64,000 nt of DNA from Rhynchopus sp. YZ270_cl-10 (taxonomy: Eukaryota; Euglenozoa; Diplonemea; Diplonemida; Diplonemidae). The notes beneath the pieces are model-generated. The model worked only from the letters and a program-made list of their open reading frames with translations. It did not search any database and had not been told where the DNA came from. The position numbers and the translations under genes are program-made. Shown here piece after piece: positions 51,301 to 59,583 of the stretch. The first letter of the stretch is position 1; every line of letters begins with the position of its first letter. The stretch lies in NCBI GenBank assembly GCA_964035575.1, contig OZ037897.1, forward strand, positions 1,178,001 to 1,242,000. The letters run 5' to 3'.

Positions 51301-52321
51301 CGTAGCAGTGCTGCACACAGGAGCTCACGAGGCTGGCCACTTCTCGCCGTTATGCATGACAGACAACACGTTTGCATATCTGCGAAGCCTTGCCCCCGAC
51401 ACCCCCCTTCCAGAGATGCAGTGCCACAGCACCGGAGCGCTGTCACGGATGGAGGAGCGCCCGGGGAGACAGGGGGAATTGCTCACGTGCGAAAACTGCG
51501 CACTCATCACCGAATGTAGTGTCCCCCACTGGTTTTGTAGTTCCTGCGAGCGCACATGGTGTGAGGGATGTGGGAGCGCCAACGCAAAGTGTGTGCTGAG
51601 GGCAAAGCCAGTTCAGCCAGTTCAGCCAGTTCAGCCGACAACATCGCAGACAGTGGGAGGTAGCTACTACAACAGCAACCCAGCTCCCCCACAGGACGCG
51701 GCAACGGAGGTGAAGGAGGAGGTTATGGATGAGGAGGATTCCGCCGACTGCGCCGACCACGACACCACCATGGACAACAACACCGCAACCGCAGCAGAAT
51801 CCTTCGTCTGGGGGCCATCAGAGCAGAGCTACAACACCACACCAACAGCTCTGACTGGTGACCACCACTTGGGTTCAGCGAAGACTGGTGGATGGACGGC
51901 TAAGTCCCACGCGGAAAGAAGGACGAAGCTGACCACCCTTGGGACTTCGCGGCGGGCGCAGGGGAACCACACTCGTCGCTCCGGTGTAGTGGAGGACAGG
52001 TCTGCGGAGACCACAGCAAGGCGGCCTTCTCCCCCTATCTCGCGAGGGTCGGATGTGGAGGCGAAAGGGTTAGTCCCACACAGCCAGAAGGAAGGGGACA
52101 GGGTGCCGAGAAATGTCGAAGAGTGGGCGGACTGCTTCTTCCCCAGGGGAGGGACCAGGCGAGAGGGAATGACTCCCTTGGCACCGGAGGTGGCGTACGA
52201 GGCGCTGGACGCGTGGTGGGATCAGCGGGAGGAGCTGGGGCGCGTCGGAGGACGGCAGACGAGTCAGTACGGGGCGCTTAGGGCGGTCCTGGTGCTGATG
52301 ATGGAGGCGACCTTCAAATAG
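45314..52321 (+). CDS. LINE polyprotein B1: OTU - Zn fingers - reverse transcriptase - RLE - OTU - Zn cluster
   Basis: 2,335 residues from the ATG at 45314. The start MCRWSAQLWAMVLLCGAMD parallels the hydrophobic start of family A. Ser/Asn/Met-rich repeats follow, including four copies of a GRQWMRGRTLDVRA-type unit (about 190-300), then a block very similar to family A (GGGERGMLVFG, EAPEWGVFVSFAVLD, WKDRRAPTLSHLILWLVGRR). Next are an OTU-like domain with Cys618 (NGECMYVAL) and His733; a C2H2-like finger (LFCPVPCC...HIGAH) and a CCCC finger (CEAC...CLQC); reverse transcriptase with QIDYENAFN, QGDPAGPLLFSL and YLDDG (1282-1286); CRQC...HIFAC and RLE residues Asp1673 (KPADILL) and AIDVTVW; a second OTU with Cys1897 (GDCAFDAV) and His2009 (GHFSPL); and a Cys cluster (CENC...CSSC...CEGC). 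It lacks the long coiled coil and the extra membrane-like region of family A. Confidence 0.93.
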   Translation: MCRWSAQLWAMVLLCGAMDDGGGDSRSWCSNMSNMRSSSSMSRSSMSSSMSSSSMCSSSMSSSSMSSSIVSRSTAINISTSHGCGRHVSRVGSSTPTQHSQVPRSRCSNMSSHDWSDGLYGSVYCNNSGSNNHTSNIYTCSNGRKGFMCSGYRSCRCTPIPPHYYPKKRPVPNNPSGCSFDSSNNNNNYNNGGRHWMRGRTLDVRADSISSNNSNYNNSGRQWMRGRTLDVRAGSISSNNNNNYNNSGRQWMRGWTLDVRADSISSNNSNYNNGGRQRMRGRTQDVRADSISSNNSNYNNNRNTSNNNSISSTCSSTDSNSNSSSSNCSNNTVGGGERGMLVFGASLAGREGQSYCVTLRVWGTFITPNVHMGRAEHGLGFDWWSILWERLSSLRRPDPRWVAEAPEWGVFVSFAVLDMWKDRRAPTLSHLILWLVGRRGTRRTRRGHRSLNWTKAQASRFRRRKAPCKRPPSQLFRRIRAAVVRVALQWVAIWALVCVGYELGRSAPRALGCALIRDAELLSVLLRKGLLQGRYRARSGRLWLRVLASRVWVFMQRLRRPAGTGDGWELSPQSISLGPGALAGGADGDINPEEAANLDAFLEVHGGKRVPNAANGECMYVALLGKKNALYLDVSKARTELADRARVTKVKTGLRRYFETEAQLSSFIDGLTNPEVWGNHLTLHLAANAWSTTIAVVQPGPNPVVTINPAASSKDLRTQKDRRVRVVSLLNNHYEEVQMDPKNALAMVQSAPFAELDPKGLTATPIPAMTKESPSPLGADAPRLFCPVPCCNGSSLHRPQPFSVPGLRTHIGAHLSSGDHIPHDTLNKLGLGQCEACGGIRSASKETCLQCAKLVKAIAKPTPRERTAVEKADDVDLPEWWEIAQIPIRTTDAIPTSIDRPAAVEFTQALEDVAAVGDEASWKRLCMFAKLVLPAKRGGKHLKTKVAVLRQKDVDEWREGEIAAMWRAAANRTGGMKKEKERKEPTWEEREKAMVREVRNGRMAAGMSRLHKGGLAERTEESTDILRRKHPHEEPQPATSLPEIASEPLKPIAALKAINSMAKGSAPGPFGLRGDHLKGWMVKHPDLNILPLMTQVLDLLRRGKAPSETAMFMAGATLVALKKGDQGDVRPISAGNTLRRVVSKIEVASVREKARGVLLPGRQVGVAVDGGLEAATMVVAAYAKRHQGSDKVIVQIDYENAFNSIFRKTFLEATRKYLPSISPWVEWCYNSHTGLVYGDEMIPSTRGAQQGDPAGPLLFSLGIKALTDEVRAVQGIDCSIWYLDDGTIMGNPEAVARALELVRTRSAELGLKVKLSKCEVIALGQQTPLDLDRAGLPVCSHTTDLAETCSACEGKVMSVKYGGFAFLGAPIGDDEYCEAYMEKKVEEFAVQLRLLQKVSDSQAGLTLLRQCEGFARMVFYMRAIGHACTHKYLSQYDKEVDAALAALFGDEDGGLPEEARRQAALPCRVGGMGVRRIRDHWTAAAMGARSGLHQLCTELDPSFTWDAEGWERTATLYNEQVAEGARIDPKLQPAVPLRQRDLSAGILEEQLRDLFVKGDAYDKARLNSLALPQAGSWLTAPPTWEHYIPPIAFKAAARLRLHLPIYAEGVSCRQCNQPMDTRGDHIFACRMGGHRILRHNSVRDYVYGAANEAGLSPILEPNHLILGNNKPADILLSTGVGESRGRAIDVTVWTPTSASMVQGAAVAKGYAATKAETAKRKKHGDACAAERLAFTPFALETTGGLGPAAASIWQQMLRFAADRKLGNRVEMSQRWNWGLGTTLQRQIGKAATDRGSLTGCLRGPLRERVDLDPTVDPEEGDLIRLPPDHLPNLEVTDDHQGDIRVSAEEEPETGNEKETAPETAAQDPTPHSELEANLVKWGLSRPQVPVPFRVGDCAFDAVCWSVRSWKVVTSSTLRSLAVERVKRDADLARNAMPDLATWVRWMSLAGNRDRRSWADQTALAGLARALQVVIVAVVSSDSKVHIHRPASKSNGAVAVLHTGAHEAGHFSPLCMTDNTFAYLRSLAPDTPLPEMQCHSTGALSRMEERPGRQGELLTCENCALITECSVPHWFCSSCERTWCEGCGSANAKCVLRAKPVQPVQPVQPTTSQTVGGSYYNSNPAPPQDAATEVKEEVMDEEDSADCADHDTTMDNNTATAAESFVWGPSEQSYNTTPTALTGDHHLGSAKTGGWTAKSHAERRTKLTTLGTSRRAQGNHTRRSGVVEDRSAETTARRPSPPISRGSDVEAKGLVPHSQKEGDRVPRNVEEWADCFFPRGGTRREGMTPLAPEVAYEALDAWWDQREELGRVGGRQTSQYGALRAVLVLMMEATFK
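45860..46215 (+). repeat. Coding minisatellite in LINE B1
   Basis: Four or five imperfect copies of about 75-80 bp containing GATGCGCGGGCGGACACTAG and a CAGCAGCAACAAC run. They encode Ser/Asn repeats alternating with RQWMRGRTLDVRA. Unrelated in sequence to the family A minisatellite but similar in composition and place. Confidence 0.85.
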
Positions 52322-53144
52322 AAGGGCCTCGCGATTGGTTGTGATTGTGGTTTATGTGGGCACTGTTGCCCTTCCCTTCTCTGTTATTTTCCCCCACCCC
52401 AACTTTTGTGTGTAGCAACACCTGTTTAGTTCCCTGTTTCCTTTTTACCCCCAACCCCTCCCATTAGATACATGTGTGTAATCCCCCTGGTGTCAAGCCC
52501 CTTGTATGTAAATTCCAAATCTTCCCCCTCACAGAAAACGTCAGGAGTAAGCCAAGGAGGCGGTTTGTCTGTGGGCGTCGGCCTAGGAGTAAGCGACGGA
52601 GATTTTTTCCCCCACCCCATCCCCTACGAGTTCCATGGGGGGTCGCTACTGGCGTTAATCATCCAAACAAAAAAGACTACAAGAGACAAAACAAAAGTAA
52701 CAAGAAAGGAACTTCGTATTGTAAAAAGAAAGCCCCATCCCGCCCCTTCCTCCCCTCCAGAACCAGCTGGGCACCAATACTGGAAATACAGCAAAACCAC
52801 ACAGACTGGACAGTCTATATTCACCCCTGCCTCTCCCGTGTTAATGTTCACCCCTCCTTTATCCCAAATTGTCATAGAGCTAAATATAGTTGTATGCCTC
52901 GCTTCGCTCGGCAAACAACGATACATAATAGGGCGACATGCTGATGACAAATATCTCCCTTGTTTAATTCACTTTTGTGCCTCGTTCTAACTAAACCGGC
53001 ACATGTACTGATTGTAAGACTTTTGGCCCTCGCTTCGCTCGGACCAAGCGCCTTTCATGTGCATTATAAACGTACCCCCCTTGCCCTGTCCAGTTTGATG
53101 TGGAACAAAAAAAAGTCGAGCCTAGGGCTAAGTTGAACAACACC
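52322..53144 (+). other. 3' UTR of LINE B1 with shared tail module
   Basis: Pyrimidine-rich then mixed sequence. CCTCGCTTCGCTCGG occurs twice (about 52906 and 53028) as a self-complementary motif. The last 30 nt (53115-53144), after a run of eight A residues, is the module also seen at the A1 3' end, followed by poly(A). Confidence 0.8.
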
Positions 53145-53171
<27 letters not shown>

Positions 53172-53176
<5 letters not shown>

Positions 53177-53316
53177 CTACATTTGCATGGCAGGCGGTGC
53201 TACAGCAGGACTTTTCCACCTCTTACCCTCACTTTCATCTGGAAAGGGTTATCCACTGTGCTTTATTTCCCCATCGCGTTTCCTTCCCACCACCCTCACA
53301 ACAAAAACTCTAAGCC

Positions 53317-53384
<68 letters not shown>
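53172..53384 (+). mobile_element. Orphan 149-bp tail with its own poly(A)
   Basis: 53172-53320 (starting TTTGACTACATTTGCATGGC) lies between the B1 poly(A) and a second, 64-nt poly(A) that abuts GCTCCTTA. It matches neither the A nor the B 3' UTR, so it looks like the 3' end of a third, 5'-truncated retroelement or an alternative B tail. No coding potential. Confidence 0.6.
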
Positions 53385-53387
<3 letters not shown>

Positions 53388-53419
53388 CCTTAGCTCCTTA
53401 GCTCCTTAGCTCCTTAGCT

Positions 53420-53511
53420 GGTCACCCAAGCCGGTACTATCCAGGGATTTTGGTATCTAACCTCTCGATTCAGCCGCATTGAGGTGCTTGCACATGAGTA
53501 TGGCTGAATCC
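53420..53511 (-). pseudogene. 5S rRNA fragment, antisense (second unit)
   Basis: Identical copy of 39150-39241, flanked by the same octamer spacer and T run. Confidence 0.75.
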
Positions 53512-53833
53512 TAAAAAACCTTTTTTTTTGACGACCTGATTGACAGGTGCCTGGCTGCGCTTCTGCATGACCCGGATGGGGCGCTGCCGGAGTTGGCAAG
53601 GGCGCAGGCGGCGCTTCCTGTGGCGCTTGGGGGGCTGGGTATCCGTCGCACAGTGGACCATCGGACGGCTGCGTCCCTCGCCTCTCAGTCAGGGAACCTG
53701 CAACTGTCGCAGGCCTTGGACCCTGCGTTCACCTGGGATGAGGAGAGATGGAACAGCGCGGCTGAGGAGTACAACTCCAGGGTACCGGTGGCGTTTCACG
53801 TGGACAGGGCTCAGCCGAAGAAGATCCTGGAGC

Positions 53834-54796
53834 GGGGTTCATTTTTTTTTACACAAAAAACTATGTTAAGACGAAATCCTACCGATGTGCCTACATGGGG
53901 CGTCCCCCGTTAGTAGTGCGCCAGATGAGGGGCATGAAGCGAAAAGCGGCTAAAGGTGCAGGCCTGTGTTGCAGCACAGGTCTGGAGAGTTGAGGCAACT
54001 CGCCTGCTGAGCGTGAGAGGAATCAAGGCAGAGGTTCGCTGTCCAAGTAAAACCTACCCTGGTCATCCTCTGCCTGTTTTGTTTTCTGTCGTGATTGTTT
54101 GTGTTTGTGGGCGGGATCAGATGGGTGGAGGGTGTTTGCTTTTTGTTTAGCTTGGAGAAGGGCCACTCTCGCACACTCCTTGTTATCTATCATCTAGTTT
54201 CATTTTTTCATGCATCCCCAAAGTATGTAGACAGAGAGTCAAGACCACCTTGGCCAAAAGGGTTTTTTCACCACACTTTTCTTTTGCTTCCATTCGTGGA
54301 AGCGTTTGCTTTTCTTCTGTTCCTGGCCTGACGTGTGTTCAACAGGTGTGCTATTTTTACTGAGTGGAATCCATTTTTCTTTTTCCAGGTGAGGCACTAA
54401 AACAAGACATCCTGCAGACAACGAAACAATGGGCACGTGTGTTTTTTATTCTCCCTTCCCTTCTTTTAAGTAAGGAGGATTAGGTCTTCTTTTTTTCCTT
54501 TTTTTGCCCCATAAGTGTGACGCCTGTGTATTCAAATTGATTAAAAAGAATAAAAAACAAACACACGATGCAGTTTCTTGTTTTGTTTAGGAGGAAGTGG
54601 CCACTTACTTTACTTTACCGCCCACCTTTTATACTAAAACTTGAAACACCGACCTTTTTTGGTCATCATTTTTTCATTTCCTTTTTCCTTTTCCATTTTC
54701 CTGTTCATTTTATTGTCTTTATTGTTTACTCCATTCTTCCTTTTTCCTTTCTTCTATTCTCACATACAAAAAAAGACCAAGTACATAAAAGAGAAA
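53834..54796. mobile_element. 963-bp non-coding insertion (second unit)
   Basis: Copy of 39564-40526 with identical 17-bp duplications at 53817-53833 and 54797-54813. Confidence 0.75.
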
Positions 54797-57700
54797 GAAG
54801 AAGATCCTGGAGCAGCAGAGTCTGTCGTCTGCGGTGATTGACGCCCAGGCAGACAAGTTGATGCAACAGCTCTGCACGCGAGACCGAGCACGGATGAAGT
54901 CCCTTCTCCTGCCGCTTTCTGGGACGTACCTCACGGCGACACCCTCAGCAAGGAACCAGATGTCTTCAGCGGACTTTGCGGTTGTGACCCGTTTCCGACT
55001 AGGGGTGGCCATCCATGCGGAGGGAACGACTTGCTCGGCATGTCAGGGGGGGCAGAAAAGGGTTGTCATGGACTCCTTTGGCGACCACACCTTTGGCTGC
55101 CCCTACGCCAAACACCGCGTCGCCCGCCACAACGCCTTGCGGGATTCGGTGTACAGAGCGGCTCAAGGGGCGGGCTTGGACCCTGCTTTGGAGGAGACCG
55201 TGAGAGTGGATTTGGAGTCGAAGAAGCGGCCAGGCGACGTCTACCTCCCAGTAGGAGTGGCGGAAAATGGACCTCGTTGTTTGGACATCACCCACGTGTG
55301 CCCCACCTTGCCTTCCTACAGAACAGGGGCCTCGAAGTTTGTGGGCTGGTCGGCGAAGAACCAGGGCCAGGTCAAACGGGAGAAGCATGAGCGGGATTTG
55401 AACAAGATCAACACCAAGTTCTCCCCTATTGTGTTTGAAGCCTTCGGGGGTGCAGGCGACGAGGCGAACCTCTTGATTGCGCAGCTTGGAGGCCTGACGA
55501 CGGGACAGACGTCGCACCTGACAGGGTCGGCAGAGTTGCGCATCCGGGAGAGCATTGCGGTGGCGTACCAGAAAAAGGTCGCATCTTCCTTTCTGGAGCG
55601 GGGTGCTATGTGTGTAGGGATTGCCACCCTGAAGCGGGAGCCGTGTGTGGAGGTAGATGTGGCACCGTCTGCAGAGGACATGGACCGGTTTGGACGCCGC
55701 AGTGCAGGGGCCGTGGAACCTCTCTGTGATGATGCGAACCCTGACGACGATATGAGTCGTCCTGCTCCAGACCGGTCGGAGGAGCAGCAGGGGAAGCGCA
55801 AGAGGGACGTGAAGCCGGACCACGTGGAGCCACCGAGGAAGCGGACCGGGAGGTTCGATTCGGCTACCGTGATTCCGGAAGGGCCTGGTCTCGATGTGGT
55901 GCGTGAGTGGGAGTTTTTGCGTGAGTGCCCGGCAGCGCAGAGGCCTCGGGCGACGGAACAGGCGGCCAAGCTGGGAGCCTCGAAGGTGACTTGGTCGTTT
56001 GTGGCGGGGGACTGTGCTTTTGAGGCTTTGCTCTTCGCCACTGGGCGCACGGATTTGTCGGTGGAGGGTCTGCGCCAGGCGGCAGTGAAGAAGGTCCAGG
56101 GCCGCGCTGATCTGTCGAGTGCGGCTGTCCCTAATTTTGGGGTCTGGCAGCGGCTGATGACGAGTGGGGACAGAGGAGACGAGCGTACGTGGGCGGATGC
56201 CATTGCAGTGGCGGGGGCAGGGGAGGCTCTTGAGGTATCTGTGGTCATCCTCAACGAGTTCGCCCGCCCTTCTCTGATGGTGCCAAGAAAACGGCCTAAG
56301 GCAGTGGTCCTTCTCCTCCACTCGGGTGACCAGGATGCGGCAGATGGATCCGGCAGTATCCCGGGACACTACGAGCCCCTCACCATGGACCCGGCTCTGC
56401 AGCAGCACATCCTGTCTTTTGAGGCCACAGGTGGTAAGGGGGAGTGCCAGTCAGAGCGCCCCATGGCTTTTGTGGGAGCGAGGGAGGCGGAGGCGTCGAA
56501 CACTTTCCTGCAGTGCGAACAATGCAGCAAGCTCTTCGATGCGTCGGACGCACACTTCTGCTGTCACACGTGTGGTGGCTTGGCATGTCTGCACTGCGCT
56601 CAGGGGTCCAAGCACTGCCCTCTGTCGCAAATTGGCAGGGCGGAATATTTCAGTGCCCTGTCTTTTTTGCACTCGAATGTTCCGGCTCAGGCTGCCTCTG
56701 CGGAGGGGAGCGGAGACCCACCACCTAAACGGGCTCCTTCTCCAGCAGTGCCAGCTCCCGAGGGCGAGGACGTCGAGGAGGTAGACATGCCAATGGCGGG
56801 CGAAGAGGGGCAGCAGGCAGAACAGAAGCAGCAGAAGCACGAGAAGCAACGGAAACAGCAGAAGCAGCAACAACAAAAGGCGGACCAGGAGAAGAAGGAA
56901 GCGTTGCAGCGTGCGTCGGACGCGTGGCAGCAAGCCCTGGAGGTACGGCGGGAGCATCGTCGGTCGTGGGGACCGGATTTGGCCGCGCTTCGGGGCACTT
57001 TTGGCGACCGCCAGCAGGAGTTGAGTCGTTTCCTGGAGGAACAGAATGTGCGTCTGGACCAGGCGAAGGCGGCGGACAGGCATCGTGTGGAGGAGCTGAC
57101 CGCCAGGCACAAGCGGGAACTCGCAGAGGACGCGAAGAAGATGCATGCGCAGTACTTGGAAGACTGCGATCGGTACCCCGAAGCAGGAGAGTCGCTCCGG
57201 GCGGAGTATGACAGGCAACGCTGCGAGAGGCATTACGCCATCGCAGCTAAGCATGAGTCGGAGCAGAAGGCGACCACTCTGTTGTTGACGGCGGTGAACC
57301 TCTCCCGACAGCTGGAGGCAGAACGCATGGTGGCATACGGGCGGTGCTTTGGGGTGGTGTGCGAAGGGCGGCTATTCCTCCCCTGCCATGCGGTGCGGAG
57401 AGCGGTGGGCGACGACCCTGAAGGACTCGAACCTGACTGTGTCGGCGACTGGATGGCTCTCTTTGGTCCTCAAGGTGCTTCTCCGTGCCCGGGCGAGTTC
57501 CTGTACTGCTGGGCGACACAGCAGCCGTGGAGTGGGAACGGGGAGGGGGACGGTGATTGCCCGGAGTCGGTGGTCGCCCGTCAGGCGGTTAGGAAGATAG
57601 CAGGGGAGGCCGGATACTGCGACACCTGGGGCAAGACCAGCGCGGTCATCGTCGTTCGGGAAGGCAGGGTCAGCTGGGGAACCCCTTCTCGGGATCAGCT

Positions 57701-58622
57701 GGAGGAGGAGGTGGGGCGACAGGCCGAGGCGGCAGACACCGAGGTGCGTGTGAAGGTGGAGGAGATGGATGATGATGAGCAGGAGCAGGAGGAGGACCTC
57801 GACACCGCGATGGAGGGGGCGGATCGCTCGCTTTCTCTGTCAGTGGAAGGCATCCCTGACCAGAAGAAGCAAGCGAGGGTGAGGGAATTGCTGAGGGCGC
57901 AGAGCGAGGCTTGGATGTGGACGGAGGAGGAGCGGACGGAGAGGGGGGGTCTTTTCCCGTGCCTCACCATGGGGTCGCCGGTGCCTTCTTCTGTGACGAA
58001 GTGGATCTCCCTGTTCCACTACCGTCAGGGAGAGAAACAGGATGGCAGACCCTTGTTGTCACTCCCCCTCTCTACCGCTACTTTCACTCAGTGGTATGAG
58101 GTGATGAAGGTGGTGGGTTTGCATGAGTGGTCGGTTCAGGAAAAGTGCAAGGCAAAGTCGACGTTGCATGCCCTGACGGACAACCGGAGCAGTAGGGGGC
58201 AGGCCTTTGCAGCGGAGAGTACAAGGAGGGAGAATGAGGCACGAGCGGCTCGAGAGGGAATAGGCCGACAACCTCAAGCCTCCTCTTCTTCTTCTTCTTC
58301 CTCCACCTCTGCAGGCCGTGGCACTACAACCTCCATCGCCCAACCTGCAGTCTCCACTTCTTCCTCCTCCTCATCGGCAGGCCGTGGCAATGCAACCTCC
58401 TCCGCCCAACCTGCTCCTTCCCCAGCTCCCAAAGGACCCCAGCGCCATGCAGCTCAGGGTAGGTCCAACACGTCGAACGTGTTCACCGACGCAGTGGCAC
58501 AAGCGACGCAGCATGTGCTCTCGCCCCAGGAGGTGCAGAGAGGGCGCAATGGTCGCGGTGGTGGACAGAAGGGGAGACAGAGCGGAGGAAGGAAGGGGAA
58601 AAAGGGGAATAAAAAGAATTAG
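54797..58622 (+). pseudogene. C-terminal remnant of the family A polyprotein (A4)
   Basis: Same open frame as in A3, with identical predicted residues, covering CCHC/RLE, second OTU, Cys/His cluster and tail. No RT. Confidence 0.85.
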
Positions 58623-59337
58623 AGAGTTAGAGAGTTAGAGGGTGAGAGTGTGTGAGAATGACAGTTTGCCCCATGTTTATTTTTAACCCTTTTTATTTTG
58701 TGTTTTTTGTTCTTTTCATCCTTTGGGGTTTGCCCCCCCTTTCCCCCCTTTCCGCCCCCCTTCCTATTTGTTAATATTTTTGGTTGGCTGCTGGCTAGGA
58801 CGGGTCTACCCCAGCGACGGCCCTTACCCCTTGGACGAGGCTCTGAGGGTAGAGGGCAGTCTCGGAGGAAGACCTGTCTAAGAGCCAGGCCAGTGGCATC
58901 AGGAGCCATTGGGCCACTTTTATAGATTGTGCAGTAGAGTAGAGTTTGTACAGAACTCTTGTCCTTTGAGTTCCTTTTTTCACTCCTTTAGTTTTTCATT
59001 TTTACCTTGTGAAGGTCAATTTCAATTTTTCATTTTTCAAAACCACCACAGGTAAGCACGAGACCCACCATTGTTGTTGTTGATTTTGTTGTGCGTTATT
59101 GTTGTTTTACCCTTTGGGTGTCAGTCAGTCGGGTCAGGTCACACTTACTGAAGTTCTCAAAAATTTTCACCAAAAAGAAAACTACTAAAAAGATTATGGA
59201 ACTTCCTTTTTATTTGTTTGTGTGTTACAGAGGAAACGGCTCACTCAATCCCCTCCTTCTCCTCCCCTCCCCTCCCCAAGACAAAGCAAAATAAAACTAC
59301 ACCGGTAGACAGAGCAAAAAAAAAAAAAAAAAAAAAA

Positions 59338-59511
59338 GGGGGCACACACGTTTTGCTACACACTACCCCATCTTGTCCTTTGCTTCTCCCCTTATCCCCT
59401 TTCCCCCACTTGTTTTCCCCCTTGTGTGGGTCCTACCTGTCGCCTCCTAGTGGCGTGTCCTGGGCAGAGAGAAGGCCGTTGAGTAGTTCCTCTCTGGCGA
59501 AGTGCAGGTAG
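59338..59511 (+). ncRNA. HDV-like ribozyme at the 5' end of B2
   Basis: Same sequence and pairing as B1, with J4/2 GGCGAA at 59496-59501 and the P2 3' strand ending at 59511. Confidence 0.88.
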
Positions 59512-59583
59512 AGACGTGTATTTTGTCTTCCTTGTCCTTTTGTTTTTTACTGTTTTGACTTTTTTGTTTTCTTGGTGGTGAAG

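Larger units (their letters stand above)
45068..53171 (+). mobile_element. Family B LINE, copy B1 (full length)
   Basis: 8.1-kb element following directly on the A3 poly(A) with no octamer between. The first bases, GGGGGCAC, coincide with the predicted ribozyme cleavage point. It has one open reading frame (45314-52321), a 0.8-kb 3' UTR, the shared tail module (53115-53144) and a 27-nt poly(A) (53145-53171). The protein has the same domain order as family A but is well diverged in the RT and OTU regions, so A and B are distinct families of one lineage. Confidence 0.93.
39115..53384. repeat. 14,270-bp tandem unit, copy 1
   Basis: The unit comprises spacer, antisense 5S fragment, truncated family A copy with insertion, family B element, orphan tail and poly(A). 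Everything from 53385 to 64000 repeats it at a constant offset of 14,270, with the same translated proteins over all compared regions. I noticed no difference, though I could not align every base. Confidence 0.93.
53530..59337 (+). mobile_element. Family A LINE, copy A4 (duplicate of A3)
   Basis: Same 5' truncation, same interruption and same early poly(A) (59316-59337) as A3. It shares the insertion and its duplications, so it arose by duplication of the A3 locus and not by independent retrotransposition. Confidence 0.93.
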
